Assembly (NCBI RefSeq): GCF_012931845.1
Contig: NZ_CP051884.1
Location: 868,001-932,000 of the forward strand
DNA length: 64,000 bases
Reading direction: 5' to 3'
Source: Cellulomonas taurus
GTDB taxonomy: Bacteria > Actinomycetota > Actinomycetes > Actinomycetales > Cellulomonadaceae
Position 1 is the stretch's first letter; the number at the start of each line of letters is the position of its first letter. Below the pieces are notes generated by a model. It saw nothing but the letters and a program-made list of their open reading frames with translations, did no database searches and was not told the DNA's origin. A program made the position numbers and the translations under genes. Shown in pieces: positions 25,338 to 34,898 of the stretch.

Positions 25338-25928
25338 TCAGCTGTCGGCGGCGGCGGCGCTCTCGACCAGGGTGAACACGCTCGCCGGGCTGGACGGGTC
25401 GGCCGCCACCGTCACGCCACCCTCCGGGTCGGACACCAGGTAGCCGTTCTCGTTGGAGATGTTCACCTGCTCCGGCTGATCGAGCTCCCCGAGCCGCAGC
25501 CACTGTCCGGCATCGGCCGGGTCGCACGGGTTCACCGACACCACGTCGGCGCCCGGAAGGGTCAGGCACATCTCCTGGTCGTCGGTGGTCGCGCTGGACA
25601 CCAGCTGCACCATCCCGTCGGTGCCACCGGAGGCGATCGTCCAGGTGCTGGGCACCTCGGACACCGACGGGTCGTCCACCGTGGTGACGGCGCCCTCGGC
25701 GGTGGTCACCAGCCAGGTCGCCTCGTAGGTCTGGATGTCGTAGGCGGTGTCCTGCTCGCTGCCGCCGGTCGGCGTCGAGGTCGCCGTCGACTGCGGCGTG
25801 GTTCCCTCCGTGTCGGCCGGTGCCGGGTACACATCGGTCGCGCTGTCATCGTCGTCGGCCGGGCCGCACGCGGCCAGCGACAGGACGGCGGCGGCAAGGG
25901 TGGCGGTGATCACATGTGCGGTACGCAT
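25338..25928 (-). CDS. secreted lipoprotein of unknown function
   Basis: This 196-residue protein starts at ATG 25928; a longer frame upstream lacks support. The signal ends LSLAAC (lipid Cys21), followed by an acidic Asp/Pro/Thr linker. The mature part has two Cys (MCLTL and VNPCDP, probable disulfide) and a QWLRLGELDQPEQVNISNENGYLV segment reminiscent of ricin-like beta-trefoil lectin repeats, although the match is partial. A TACGTT -10 six bases before the start suggests a leaderless mRNA. It ends 18 bases before the CtpE start and may be co-transcribed. Confidence 0.75.
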   Translation of the reverse strand: MRTAHVITATLAAAVLSLAACGPADDDDSATDVYPAPADTEGTTPQSTATSTPTGGSEQDTAYDIQTYEATWLVTTAEGAVTTVDDPSVSEVPSTWTIASGGTDGMVQLVSSATTDDQEMCLTLPGADVVSVNPCDPADAGQWLRLGELDQPEQVNISNENGYLVSDPEGGVTVAADPSSPASVFTLVESAAAADS

Positions 25929-25980
25929 CCATCGAACGTACTGGGGCTGAGCAGGGATGCAACAGGGCACGGGACGACGA

Positions 25981-26008
25981 AGGCCCGGCATCAGTCGATG
26001 CCGGGCCT
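25981..26008 (-). terminator. terminator of tRNA-Arg
   Basis: AGGCCCGGCAT (25981-25991) and ATGCCGGGCCT (25998-26008) form a perfect 11-bp stem with a 6-base loop, 10 bases beyond the tRNA 3' end. Confidence 0.75.
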
Positions 26009-26018
26009 CATGCGCGGG

Positions 26019-26091
26019 TGCCCTCGATAGGATTCGAACCTACGACCTTCTGCTCCGGAGGCAGACGCTCTATCCACTGAGCTACGAGGGC
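26019..26091 (-). tRNA. tRNA-Arg (anticodon CCG)
   Basis: The minus strand folds into a full cloverleaf: acceptor GCCCTCG/CGAGGGC with discriminator A, D arm AGCTCAGTGGATAGAGC, anticodon stem TCTGC/GCAGA with loop CTCCGGA, and T arm with GGTTCGAATCC. The anticodon CCG reads CGG, a frequent Arg codon here. CCA is not encoded. A hairpin terminator follows. No integrase or direct repeat is seen nearby. Confidence 0.97.
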
Positions 26092-26133
26092 GGAACGAGG
26101 CATGACACTACCAGCACGTCAGGGGTCCTCGTG

Positions 26134-26787
26134 TCACTCCTCGCCGAGCAGCCCGGACAGGTAGTCGGAGGTCTCGTTCACCGCTGTGGCCACGTCGCCG
26201 CGGACGATCGCGTCGACCAGCCCGTCGTGGTTGTCGCCGTCCTGCAGCACCTGAGCGAAGTTGAACCGGATGTTCTCCGAGATCGCGTCGATCAGGCTCT
26301 CGTACAGCGACAGCAGCACCGGGTTGCGGGCCGCGCGGGCGATCGCGCGGTGCAGGGCCAGATCGGCGGAGACCATCCGGTCCAGGGCGTGCGCCGCGTA
26401 CGCCTCGGCACGGGCCTCCCGCAGCGCGGTGATCGAGGCGACGTCCGAGGTGGTGCGGCGCTTGGCGGCCAGGCGCGCCGCCTCCACCTCCAGCGACCGG
26501 CGGACCTCGACCACGTCGCGCTGCCGGGCGTCCGCGATCTGCCGGGAGAAGGTCACCGCCAGCTCGGAGGCGCTGAGCACGTAGGTGCCCGAACCCTGGC
26601 GGCGCTCGACCAGACCCGAGTGCACCAGGGACTGCACCGCCTCGCGCACCGTGTTCCGACCGACCCCCAGCAGCTCGACCAGGGCGGGCTCGGCGGGGAT
26701 GCGGGTGCCGACCGGCCACTCACCGGTGGAGATCCGCTCCCGGAGCTGGGCCACCGTCGAGTCGATCAAACCGGTGCGACGCATCAT
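26134..26787 (-). CDS. GntR-family (FadR subfamily) regulator
   Basis: This 217-residue protein has an N-terminal winged helix (LRERISTGEWPVGTRIPAEPALVELLGVGRNTVREAVQSLVHSGLVERRQGSGTYV in order over residues 15-70) and a C-terminal all-helical FCD-type domain with the metal/ligand residues of the FadR class. Two adjacent ATG codons (26787, 26784) begin it. It is divergent from an MFS transporter across about 87 bases, so that transporter is its likely target. The ligand is unknown. Confidence 0.92.
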   Translation of the reverse strand: MMRRTGLIDSTVAQLRERISTGEWPVGTRIPAEPALVELLGVGRNTVREAVQSLVHSGLVERRQGSGTYVLSASELAVTFSRQIADARQRDVVEVRRSLEVEAARLAAKRRTTSDVASITALREARAEAYAAHALDRMVSADLALHRAIARAARNPVLLSLYESLIDAISENIRFNFAQVLQDGDNHDGLVDAIVRGDVATAVNETSDYLSGLLGEE

Positions 26788-26873
26788 GCGGGTACTCTCC
26801 CAGGTCAGGTGTGCGGCGATTCAACACGACGGCCGCCCCCAGCCGCCACCTTGAGCCAGATCCCGGAGCATCG

Positions 26874-28136
26874 ATGAGCACGCAACCCGAGCTGCGTCCG
26901 TGGCGTGGGCGGTTCGTGGTCCTGATCGGCGTGCTGCTGGTCGCCCTGAACCTGCGGATCGCCGTCGCGTCGGTGTCGCCGATCCTGGAGCTGGTCCGAG
27001 CGGACGTCGCGCTGTCGGCCACCCAGGCCGGGCTGCTCGGCACCATCCCGGTCGCCTCCTTCGCCGTCTTCGGCGCGCTGACCCCGCTGCTGGCCCGCCG
27101 GGTCGGTCTGGAACCGCTGCTGATCGCCGCGATGGCACTGTCGGCGGCGGGGGAGATCGTCCGGTCCACCGCGCACTCCTCCACCGGGTTCCTGGTGTGG
27201 ACCCTGGTCGCGCTGGCCGGGATGGGGATGGGCAACGTCCTGCTGCCCCCGCTGGTGAAGCGGTACTTCCCGGATCGGGTCGGCGTGGTGACCTCGGCGT
27301 ACTCGGTCACCCTGAGCGTGAGCACCGCCCTGCCCGCCGCCGTCGTGGTGCCGGTGGCCGACCGGGTGGGCTGGCGTCCGGCGCTGTCGATCTGGGCGGC
27401 GGTCGGCATCCTGGCGGCGCTGCCGTGGTTGGTCGTGGTGATCCGCTCGGCGGCCACCCGCGCCGAACTGTCCGGGCTGCTGCGCCGTGGCCCGGCCACC
27501 ACCCCCGCGCTGACCAGTCGGCACCGCTCGGGCGGCCGGGTGTACCGCAGTCCGCTGGCCTGGGGGATGGGCGTCACCTTCGCGATGAACTCCCTGGGGT
27601 CCTACGCGATGTTCGCCTGGCTGCCGCAGATCCTGATCGACTCGGGCACCTCGCCGCACTCGGCGGGGACCTGGCTGAGCATCTACGCGATCCTCGGTCT
27701 GCCGCCCGCGCTGATCGCCCCGATCGCCGCCACCAAGATGCGCAACCCGATCGGCATGGTGATCTTCTTCGTCGCGTGCTGGCTGTTCAGCTACATCGGG
27801 CTGCTGGTGCACCCGTCCGGGCCGGTGTGGCTCTGGGTGTTGGTCGGCGGCCTCGGGCCGGGTGCCTTCCCGCTGCTGCTGGCGCTGATCAACCTGCGCA
27901 CCCGCACCTCGGCCGGTGCCGCCTCGCTGTCCGGCTTCACCCAGGGGATCGGGTACGCGATCGCCGCGGTCGGGCCGCTGCTGATCGGGGTGCTCTACGA
28001 CGCCACCGGCGAGTGGACCTGGCCGCTGATCTTCCTGATCGGCACCCTGGTCGTCCTGCTCGCCGGCGCGGTGGTCGCCTGCCGCCCGGTGTTCCTCGAG
28101 GACTCCTGGGCGCCGAAGCCGCACGAAACGGCGTGA
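26874..28136 (+). CDS. MFS transporter, CynX/NimT type
   Basis: This 420-residue protein has 12 predicted helices. The opening [53 protein letters not shown] and the later [18 protein letters not shown] pattern match the CynX/NimT (cyanate/2-nitroimidazole) branch of the major facilitator superfamily. ATG 26874 has a CGGAG upstream; a farther upstream ATG at 26811 is less likely. It is divergent from the GntR gene. Probably an exporter of a small organic compound; the substrate is unknown. Confidence 0.88.
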   Translation: MSTQPELRPWRGRFVVLIGVLLVALNLRIAVASVSPILELVRADVALSATQAGLLGTIPVASFAVFGALTPLLARRVGLEPLLIAAMALSAAGEIVRSTAHSSTGFLVWTLVALAGMGMGNVLLPPLVKRYFPDRVGVVTSAYSVTLSVSTALPAAVVVPVADRVGWRPALSIWAAVGILAALPWLVVVIRSAATRAELSGLLRRGPATTPALTSRHRSGGRVYRSPLAWGMGVTFAMNSLGSYAMFAWLPQILIDSGTSPHSAGTWLSIYAILGLPPALIAPIAATKMRNPIGMVIFFVACWLFSYIGLLVHPSGPVWLWVLVGGLGPGAFPLLLALINLRTRTSAGAASLSGFTQGIGYAIAAVGPLLIGVLYDATGEWTWPLIFLIGTLVVLLAGAVVACRPVFLEDSWAPKPHETA

Positions 28137-28146
28137 TCGCACCGGA

Positions 28147-28152
28147 TATCCT
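28147..28152 (+). promoter_or_regulatory. candidate -10 of leaderless argS transcript
   Basis: TATCCT lies six bases before the argS GTG start and there is no ribosome binding site. Confidence 0.55.
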
Positions 28153-28158
28153 GCTCCG

Positions 28159-29841
28159 GTGACTCCCGCTGAACTCTCCGCCTCCCTGCACGCCGCCCTC
28201 ACCGCGGCGGTGGCCGACGGCACCTTCGCCCTGGCCACCGACGACCTGCCCGACACCGTGCACGTGGAGCGACCCCGGCAGCGCGAGCACGGCGACTGGG
28301 CGACCAACGTCGCGCTGCAGCTCGCCAAGAAGGCCGGGATGAACCCGCGGGCGTTCGCCGAGGAGCTGACCCGTCGGCTGGCCGAGGTGCCGGGCATCGC
28401 CAAGGTCGACATCGCCGGACCGGGCTTCCTCAACATCACCCTGGACGCCGCCGCCGCCGGTGAGCTGGCCCGCTCCATCGTGGACGCCGGTGCCGCCTAC
28501 GGTCGCAGCGAGAGCCAGGCCGGTCAGAAGGTGAACCTGGAGTTCGTCTCCGCCAACCCGACCGGACCGATCCACATCGGCGGCGCGCGCTGGGCGGCGG
28601 TCGGCGACAGCCTGGCGCGGATCCTCACCGCGGCCGGCGCCGACGTCACCCGCGAGTACTACTTCAACGACCACGGCGCGCAGATCGACCGCTTCGCCCG
28701 GTCGCTGCTGGCCCGCGCCCAGGGCCAGGAGGCGCCGGAGGACGGCTACGGCGGTCAGTACATCCAGGACATCGCCGACCGGGTGATCGCCGACGAGCTC
28801 GCCGCCGGGCACACCGACCCGCGCGAACTGCCGGACGACCAGGCGCAGGAGGTCTTCCGCGCCCGCGGCGTCGACCTGATGTTCGACGAGATCAAGAAGG
28901 CGCTGCACGACTTCGGCGTCGACTTCGACGTCTACTTCCACGAGGACTCCCTGCACGAGTCCGGCGCCGTCGACCGTGCGGTGACCCGCCTGCGCGAGCT
29001 GGGCCACATCTTCGAGTCCGACGGCGCGATCTGGCTGCGGACCACCGACTTCGGTGACGACAAGGACCGGGTGATCGTGAAGTCGGACGGGGAGGCCGCG
29101 TACATCGCGGGCGACCTGGCCTACTACCTGGACAAGCGCGAGCGGGGCTTCGACCGGGCGATCATGATGCTCGGCGCGGACCACCACGGGTACATCGGCC
29201 GGATGATGGCGGCCTGCGCCGCCTTCGGCGACACCCCGGGGGTCAACCTGGAGATCCTGATCGGCCAGATGGTCAACCTGGTCAAGGACGGGCAGCCGGT
29301 GCGGATGTCCAAGCGGGCCGGCACCGTCGTCGCGCTCGACGACCTGGTCGAGGCGGTCGGTGTCGACGCCGCGCGCTACTCCCTCGCGCGGTCGTCGGTG
29401 GACTCCAGCATCGACCTGGACCTGGACCTGCTGTCCACCGCCACCAACGAGAACCCGGTGTTCTACGTCCAGTACGCCCACTCCCGCACCGCCAGCGTGG
29501 GCCGCAACGCGGCCGAGGCCGGGGTGCGCCGGGAGGACGGCTTCGACGCCGCGCTGCTCGACCACCCGGCGGAGTCCTCGCTGCTCGGGCTGCTGGCCGA
29601 GTTCCCGCGGGTGATCGCCCAGGCGGCCGAGCTGCGCGAGCCGCACCGGGTGGCCCGCTACCTGGAGACCGTCGCCGGTGGCTACCACAAGTGGTACGAC
29701 CAGAAGCGGCGCGTGGTCCCCTTCGGCGACGAGCAGGTCTCCGACGAGCACCGCACCCGGCTGTGGCTGAACGACGCCACCCGCCAGGTGCTCGCCAACG
29801 GTCTGGACCTGCTCGGCGTCTCCGCTCCGGAGCGGATGTGA
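28159..29841 (+). CDS. argS: arginyl-tRNA synthetase
   Basis: This 560-residue class I synthetase charges tRNA-Arg. The N-terminal additional domain ([23 protein letters not shown]) is followed by the HIGH-type motif HIGG (139-142) after [10 protein letters not shown], the KMSKS-type RMSKR (382-386) and a C-terminal DALR anticodon-binding domain ending [13 protein letters not shown]. The length is normal. The stop overlaps the lysA start by four bases. It heads the conserved argS-lysA-hom-thrC-thrB cluster and has its own probable leaderless promoter. Confidence 0.97.
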   Translation: MTPAELSASLHAALTAAVADGTFALATDDLPDTVHVERPRQREHGDWATNVALQLAKKAGMNPRAFAEELTRRLAEVPGIAKVDIAGPGFLNITLDAAAAGELARSIVDAGAAYGRSESQAGQKVNLEFVSANPTGPIHIGGARWAAVGDSLARILTAAGADVTREYYFNDHGAQIDRFARSLLARAQGQEAPEDGYGGQYIQDIADRVIADELAAGHTDPRELPDDQAQEVFRARGVDLMFDEIKKALHDFGVDFDVYFHEDSLHESGAVDRAVTRLRELGHIFESDGAIWLRTTDFGDDKDRVIVKSDGEAAYIAGDLAYYLDKRERGFDRAIMMLGADHHGYIGRMMAACAAFGDTPGVNLEILIGQMVNLVKDGQPVRMSKRAGTVVALDDLVEAVGVDAARYSLARSSVDSSIDLDLDLLSTATNENPVFYVQYAHSRTASVGRNAAEAGVRREDGFDAALLDHPAESSLLGLLAEFPRVIAQAAELREPHRVARYLETVAGGYHKWYDQKRRVVPFGDEQVSDEHRTRLWLNDATRQVLANGLDLLGVSAPERM

Positions 29842-31178
29842 CCGCGGGTCTCGGCCTGCCCTGGCCCGCCTCGGCGGTCCGTGGACAGGACGGGGCCGTC
29901 TCGGTCGCCGGGATCGACCTGCGCGAGCTGGCGGCGAGCCACGGCACCCCGGCGTACGTGCTGGACGAGGACGACTTCCGCACCCGCGCCCGCACCCTGC
30001 GCACCGCCTTCGAGGCGGCGTTCGGGGAGGTCGACATCTACTACGCGGGCAAGGCATTCCTGTCGGTCGCGGTCGCCCGCTGGGCGCACGAGGAGGGGCT
30101 GCGGGTGGACACCTCCACCGGCGGCGAGCTCGCCGTGGCCCTCCGGGCGGGGCTGCCCGGCAGCGACATCGGGCTGCACGGCAACAACAAGTCGGACACC
30201 GAGCTGGTGCGGGCACTGGACGCCGGAGTCGGCCGGATCATCGTCGACTCCCTGCCCGAGCTGGACCGGATCGCCGCGCTGGTCCGCGAGCGTGGCGGCG
30301 ACCCCGCCCCGGTGATGATCCGCGTCACCACCGGGGTGCACGCCGGTGGGCACGAGTTCATCTCCACCGCCCACGAGGACCAGAAGTTCGGGCTGTCCAT
30401 CGCCGGGGACGACTCGCCCGCCCTGACCGCCCTGCTGCGTGCGGTCGAGCTGCCCGAACTGCGCCTGCTCGGCATCCACTCGCACATCGGGTCGCAGATC
30501 CTCGATCCCGAGGGTTTCACCGTCGCCGCCCGGGCGGTCCTCGCCCTGCGCGCCGAACTGGCCGCCCGCACCGGCGTCCTGGTGCCCGAGGTCGATCTGG
30601 GTGGTGGCTTCGGCATCGCCTACCTGCCGGGCGAGGTGCCGTTGGATCCGGAGCGGATGGCGAAGGACATCGCCGCCGCCGTCACCGACGCCTGCGCCGA
30701 GCTGGGCACCCCCGCCCCCCGGCTGTCCTTCGAGCCGGGCCGGACCATCGTCGGCCCCACCACCCTGACGCTCTACCGGGTCGGCACCGTGAAGCCGGTC
30801 CGGATCGACGACGGACGGGTCCGCACCTATGTCTCCGTCGACGGCGGGATGAGCGACAACATCCGTCCGGCGCTCTACGGCGCGCACTACACCGCCGCGC
30901 TGATGAACCGCCCCGGCTCCGCCGACACCATGCTCGCCCGGGTGGTCGGCAAGCACTGCGAGAGCGGGGACATCGTGGTGCACGAGGTCCAACTCCCGGT
31001 CGACACCCGCGCCGGAGACCTCCTAGCGGTCGCGGCCACCGGCGCCTACGGCCGATCGATGGCGTCCAACTACAACCACGTGCCCCGGCCCCCGGTGGTC
31101 GCCGTGCGCGAGGGTGCTGCCCGGGTGCTGATCCGACGCGAGACCGAAGAGGACCTGTTGGGCCTCGACCTCGGTTGA
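29838..31178 (+). CDS. lysA: diaminopimelate decarboxylase
   Basis: This 446-residue fold-type III PLP enzyme makes L-lysine from meso-diaminopimelate, the last step of the pathway. K72 in YYAGKAFL binds [29 protein letters not shown] and the C-terminal KHCESGDI segment are family motifs. The start is GTG 29838, overlapping the argS stop; the frame is open upstream but inside argS. The intact C-terminus abuts a toxin-antitoxin pair that separates it from hom. Confidence 0.96.
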   Translation: MTAGLGLPWPASAVRGQDGAVSVAGIDLRELAASHGTPAYVLDEDDFRTRARTLRTAFEAAFGEVDIYYAGKAFLSVAVARWAHEEGLRVDTSTGGELAVALRAGLPGSDIGLHGNNKSDTELVRALDAGVGRIIVDSLPELDRIAALVRERGGDPAPVMIRVTTGVHAGGHEFISTAHEDQKFGLSIAGDDSPALTALLRAVELPELRLLGIHSHIGSQILDPEGFTVAARAVLALRAELAARTGVLVPEVDLGGGFGIAYLPGEVPLDPERMAKDIAAAVTDACAELGTPAPRLSFEPGRTIVGPTTLTLYRVGTVKPVRIDDGRVRTYVSVDGGMSDNIRPALYGAHYTAALMNRPGSADTMLARVVGKHCESGDIVVHEVQLPVDTRAGDLLAVAATGAYGRSMASNYNHVPRPPVVAVREGAARVLIRRETEEDLLGLDLG

Positions 31179-31193
31179 TATCATCTCCTATCA
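31176..31193 (+). promoter_or_regulatory. inverted repeat before the toxin-antitoxin pair
   Basis: TGATATCATCTCCTATCA has perfect TGATA/TATCA arms, begins at the lysA stop codon, and ends directly before the GGAGGAGG ribosome binding site of the antitoxin gene. Its position suits autoregulation by the HTH domain of the antitoxin. Confidence 0.45.
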
Positions 31194-31208
31194 CGGAGGA
31201 GGTGCACC

Positions 31209-31961
31209 ATGCCCGAGCCAGTGGACCCGGCGCTCGATCCCGGGGTGGACGGCGCGCTGTTCGACTACCTGCAGGACGTCGACGACTACGTCGCACGGCT
31301 CCGCGCCGAGGCGAACCGCGCGCTCACCCGAGCCGTCCGGCAGGCATCGACGTTCGGCTGGAGCCAGCGCAGGATCGCGGCGGCGGTCGGACGCAGTCAG
31401 CCCGAGGTCGCCCGGCTGCTGCGGGCGAACCCACCGGTGCTGGTGGACTACGCGGTGGGCGATCCGCACGGCATCGATCCCGCGGACGAGGGGACGCGCG
31501 CCCGCCAGCAGGCCGATGAAGACGTCCCGGAGGCCACCGCGGCCGAAGGGCCGCCTGGTGCGGATACCGCCCCGGCTGCGCTTGTGGCTCCCGCAGTCGA
31601 GGCCGCTGCTACCGCAGGTCCGGACGGCGCGGCCATCGCGGCTCCGGCTCGGGTGCGACGCCGCCCCAGCAGCACTCTCACCTGGGTGCTGCGGGACAAG
31701 CGCGAGCAGATCGTGCGGATCGCCGAGGCGCACGGCGCCAGTAACGTCCGGGTGTTCGGGTCGGTGGCGCGAGGCGAGGACGACAACGACTCGGACATCG
31801 ACCTTCTCTTCGACTACGGCCCGACGATGGGGTTGTTCGAGGTCTCCGGGTTGAAGTTGCAGCTGGAGGAGGAGCTCGGGCGACCGGTCGACGTGGCGAA
31901 CGCTCGCTCGCTGTGGCCGCGGATCGCTCGCAAGGCGTTGGCCGAGGCGGTGCCGCTGTGA
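31209..31961 (+). CDS. HTH-MntA-like nucleotidyltransferase antitoxin
   Basis: This 250-residue protein combines an N-terminal helix-turn-helix (FGWSQRRIAAAVGRSQPEVARLLRANP, about 40-70), an Ala/Pro-rich linker (about 90-155) and a C-terminal minimal nucleotidyltransferase. The motif GSVARGE (184-190) followed by SDIDLLFD (S195-D198) is that of MntA-type adenylyltransferases, which silence HepT toxins by AMPylation. GGAGGAGG precedes the ATG. The stop overlaps the HepT-like start by four bases (GTGA). The HTH fusion suggests that it also represses the operon, perhaps at 31176-31193. Confidence 0.85.
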   Translation: MPEPVDPALDPGVDGALFDYLQDVDDYVARLRAEANRALTRAVRQASTFGWSQRRIAAAVGRSQPEVARLLRANPPVLVDYAVGDPHGIDPADEGTRARQQADEDVPEATAAEGPPGADTAPAALVAPAVEAAATAGPDGAAIAAPARVRRRPSSTLTWVLRDKREQIVRIAEAHGASNVRVFGSVARGEDDNDSDIDLLFDYGPTMGLFEVSGLKLQLEEELGRPVDVANARSLWPRIARKALAEAVPL

Positions 31962-32311
31962 GCCGGAACCCGGTCGACAACCTCGGCCTGACGCTCGACC
32001 ACCTCGCCGTCCTGGAGCAGTACTTGGACGGGAGTGACCTCAGTGCATCGATGACGTTCGACGCCGTGTGCATGCGCCTCTCGGCCGCCATCGAGGCGCT
32101 GTCGCGGGTTCCAGCGGAATGGCTGGTCGCGGAGTTCGGCGCGGAGTGGCCGCGCATCCGCGCTACCCGGAATGCCATCGCGCACGTGTGCGACGAGGTG
32201 GACGAGACACAGATCCACCGGGTGGTCTCCTTCGCGCTACCCCGATTTACCGCGGGCGTCTGCAACCTGGTCGACCGCCACGCCCCCGGCCTCAGACCCG
32301 AGCTCCCGTAA
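31958..32311 (+). CDS. HepT-like HEPN ribonuclease toxin
   Basis: This 117-residue all-helical HEPN protein (DUF86-like) starts at GTG 31958. The catalytic motif R-x4-H is present as RNAIAH (R71, H76) in IRATRNAIAHVC. In studied HepT proteins the motif is R-x4-H-x-Y and the Tyr is the AMPylation target; here that position is Cys78. The gene is coupled to the MntA-like gene. The pair is inserted between lysA and hom, which are adjacent or nearly so in many actinobacteria. Activity may be RNase, but is inferred. Confidence 0.82.
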   Translation: MSRNPVDNLGLTLDHLAVLEQYLDGSDLSASMTFDAVCMRLSAAIEALSRVPAEWLVAEFGAEWPRIRATRNAIAHVCDEVDETQIHRVVSFALPRFTAGVCNLVDRHAPGLRPELP

Positions 32312-32361
32312 CCCGCCCGCCCACGCTGTGGATACCCGCCTCGACCGCCACCCGGCCCCCC

Positions 32362-32367
32362 TATCCT
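32362..32367 (+). promoter_or_regulatory. candidate -10 upstream of hom
   Basis: TATCCT lies about 86 bases before the hom start in the 141-base gap after the toxin gene. No clear -35 is seen. It would free hom-thrC-thrB from the upstream pair. Confidence 0.4.
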
Positions 32368-32452
32368 GGGCGACGGCCACTCGTGCCCGCACCGGACCAG
32401 CGCGACCCCGGTCGGCGCGGACCCGGCTCGGCCCGATCTGAACGGAGACCCG

Positions 32453-33799
32453 GTGACTGCTCAGTACCCGCCCGCCGCCGCACCCGACCGCACCCCGGTG
32501 CGGGTCGCCCTGCTCGGCTGTGGGGTGGTGGGCACCGAGGTGGTGCGGCTGCTGACCACGCAGGCCGACGACCTCGCGGCCCGGGTCGGCGCGCCGCTGC
32601 ACCTGGTCGGGATCGCGGTCCGGAACACGGCGACGCCGCGCGACCCCGTGGTGGACCCGGCGCTGGTGACCGAGGACGCCGAGTCCCTGGTGGACGCCGC
32701 GGACGTCGTGGTCGAGGTGGTCGGCGGCATCGAACCTGCCCGCAGCCTGCTGCTGCGTGCGATCCGGGGCGGCGCCTCGGTGGTCACCGCGAACAAGGCG
32801 CTCCTGGCCGAGGACGGTCCGACCCTGTACGCGGCCGCGGACGCCGCCGGGGTCGACGTGTACTTCGAGGCGGCCGTCGCCGGGGCGATCCCGCTGGTCC
32901 GACCGGTGCGGGAGTCGCTGACCGGCGACCGGGTGCGCCGGGTGCTCGGCATCGTGAACGGCACCACCAACTTCGTCCTCGACCGGATGGCCTCCGACGG
33001 CCTGGACTTCGACGCCGCGGTGGCCGAGGCGCAGCAGCTCGGGTACGCCGAGGCCGATCCGACCGCCGATGTCGAGGGGTACGACGCCGCGGCGAAGGCC
33101 GCGATCCTGGCGTCCCTGGCATTCCACACCCGGGTGTCCCTCGCCGACGTCGACCGGCAGGGCATCACCGCCGTCACCGCCGAGGACGTCGCCTGGGCCG
33201 CCCGGACCGGCCACGTGGTCAAGCTGCTCGCCATCGCCGAGCACCGCCCCGCCGACGGTGACGGTCCCGAGGGCGTGCAGGTGCGGGTGCACCCGGCCCT
33301 GGTGCCGACCGCGCACCCGTTGGCGGGGGTGCGGGGTGCGTTCAACGCGGTCTTCGTCGAGGCGGAGGCGGCTGGGGAGCTGATGTTCTACGGCCGCGGC
33401 GCCGGGGGTGCGCCGACCGCGTCGGCGGTGCTCGGTGACCTGGTGTCCGCCGCCCGGCACCGGGTGCACGGTGGCCGCGGCCCGGCCGAGTCGTTCTACG
33501 CGGACCTGCCGGTGCTCCCGGCCCGCTCCGCCCGCACCCGGTACCAGATCCGGATCGACGTCACCGACCGCCCCGGGGTGCTGGCGCAGGTGGCCACCGT
33601 GCTCGCCGAGCACGGGGTGTCGATCGAGGCGGTCCGGCAGAGTGCCGAGCCCGCCGAGGCAGGCCGTGCCACGCTGGCCCGGCTGGTGATCACCACACAT
33701 GAGGCGACCGAGGCCGCGCTGTCGGCCACCGTCGCCGCGATCGCCGAGCACGACTCCGTGCGCGAGGTCGTGTCCGTCCTGAGGGTTGAGGGAGTCTGA
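32453..33799 (+). CDS. hom: homoserine dehydrogenase
   Basis: This 448-residue enzyme reduces aspartate semialdehyde to homoserine. Its N-terminal Rossmann fold is [19 protein letters not shown], followed by [11 protein letters not shown], the substrate-binding [14 protein letters not shown] and [23 protein letters not shown], and a C-terminal ACT domain ([21 protein letters not shown]) that normally mediates threonine feedback. GTG 32453 starts it, with GGAG upstream. Its stop overlaps the thrC start by one base, and thrB follows: a complete threonine branch. Confidence 0.97.
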   Translation: MTAQYPPAAAPDRTPVRVALLGCGVVGTEVVRLLTTQADDLAARVGAPLHLVGIAVRNTATPRDPVVDPALVTEDAESLVDAADVVVEVVGGIEPARSLLLRAIRGGASVVTANKALLAEDGPTLYAAADAAGVDVYFEAAVAGAIPLVRPVRESLTGDRVRRVLGIVNGTTNFVLDRMASDGLDFDAAVAEAQQLGYAEADPTADVEGYDAAAKAAILASLAFHTRVSLADVDRQGITAVTAEDVAWAARTGHVVKLLAIAEHRPADGDGPEGVQVRVHPALVPTAHPLAGVRGAFNAVFVEAEAAGELMFYGRGAGGAPTASAVLGDLVSAARHRVHGGRGPAESFYADLPVLPARSARTRYQIRIDVTDRPGVLAQVATVLAEHGVSIEAVRQSAEPAEAGRATLARLVITTHEATEAALSATVAAIAEHDSVREVVSVLRVEGV

Positions 33800-34890
33800 T
33801 GGCACAGCAGTGGCGTGGCGTGATCGCGGAGTACGCCGACCGGTTGCCGGCGCATGTGCGCGAGCGCGTGATCACCCTGGGGGAGGGCGGCACGCCGCTG
33901 GTCCCGGCCCTGGCGCTGTCGCAGCTCACCGGCGCCGAGGTCTGGGTCAAGGTCGAGGGCATGAACCCGACCGGGTCGTTCAAGGACCGCGGCATGACCA
34001 CCGCGATGTCCGCCGCCGCCGGTCGAGGAGCGAAGGCGGTCGTCTGCGCGTCCACCGGCAACACCTCCGCCTCGGCCGCCGCCTACGCCACCCACGCCGG
34101 GATGCTGTGCGCGGTGCTGGTGCCGGACGGCAAGATCGCGATGGGCAAGCTGAGCCAGGCAGTCGCGCACGGCGCCCGGCTGCTGCAGGTGGACGGGAAC
34201 TTCGACGACTGCCTGATCGCCGCCCGCAAGCTGGCCGAGGCGTACCCGGTGGAGCTGGTCAACTCGGTGAACCCGGACCGGATCGAGGGCCAGAAGACCG
34301 GTGCCTTCGAGGTGGTCGACGCCCTCGGCGACGCGCCGGACATCCACGCGCTGCCGGTGGGGAACGCCGGGAACATCACTGCGTACTGGAAGGGCTACCG
34401 CGAGTACGCCGGGCTGGACGCCGGTGCCGATCTCCCGGCCGTGGCCACCCGGACGCCGCAGATGTGGGGTTTCCAGGCCGCCGGCGCCGCCCCGATCGTG
34501 GCCGGGTACCCGATCACCGAGCCGGAGACCATCGCCACCGCGATCCGGATCGGCAACCCGGCGTCCTGGGCGCAGGCCGAGCAGGCGCGGGACGTCTCCG
34601 GTGGTCTGATCGAGGCCGTGAGCGACGAGCAGATCCTGCAGGCGCACCGCATCCTGTCCTCGCAGGTCGGGGTGTTCGTCGAGCCGGCCTCCGCCGCCGG
34701 GGTCGCCGGGGTGCTGGCCGCCGCCGAGCAGGGTCGGGTCCCCGCCGGTGCCCGGATCGTCATCACGGTCACCGGTCACGGCCTGAAGGACCCGCAGTGG
34801 GCGCTGCGCACCGCGGACGGCACCGAGGTCGAGACCGTGCGGGTGCGGCCGGACGTGATGGAGATCGCCGCCGCCCTGGATCTCGGCTGA
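33799..34890 (+). CDS. thrC: threonine synthase
   Basis: This 363-residue PLP enzyme converts O-phosphohomoserine to threonine. K62 in [10 protein letters not shown] binds PLP, and [15 protein letters not shown] and [16 protein letters not shown] are phosphate- and PLP-binding loops. It is of the short class typical of actinobacteria. It overlaps hom by one base and is followed 8 bases later by thrB. Confidence 0.97.
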   Translation: MAQQWRGVIAEYADRLPAHVRERVITLGEGGTPLVPALALSQLTGAEVWVKVEGMNPTGSFKDRGMTTAMSAAAGRGAKAVVCASTGNTSASAAAYATHAGMLCAVLVPDGKIAMGKLSQAVAHGARLLQVDGNFDDCLIAARKLAEAYPVELVNSVNPDRIEGQKTGAFEVVDALGDAPDIHALPVGNAGNITAYWKGYREYAGLDAGADLPAVATRTPQMWGFQAAGAAPIVAGYPITEPETIATAIRIGNPASWAQAEQARDVSGGLIEAVSDEQILQAHRILSSQVGVFVEPASAAGVAGVLAAAEQGRVPAGARIVITVTGHGLKDPQWALRTADGTEVETVRVRPDVMEIAAALDLG

Positions 34891-34898
34891 GGCCCTCG

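Noticed and set aside
22935-26030. Open frame of over 1000 codons on the plus strand opposite ctpE
   Set aside because: His/Gln/Arg-rich translation typical of antisense GC-rich DNA; ctpE motifs are intact on the other strand.
26019-26091. tRNA-Arg as an integration site for a mobile element
   Set aside because: No integrase, no repeated tRNA 3' end nearby, and flanking genes look native.
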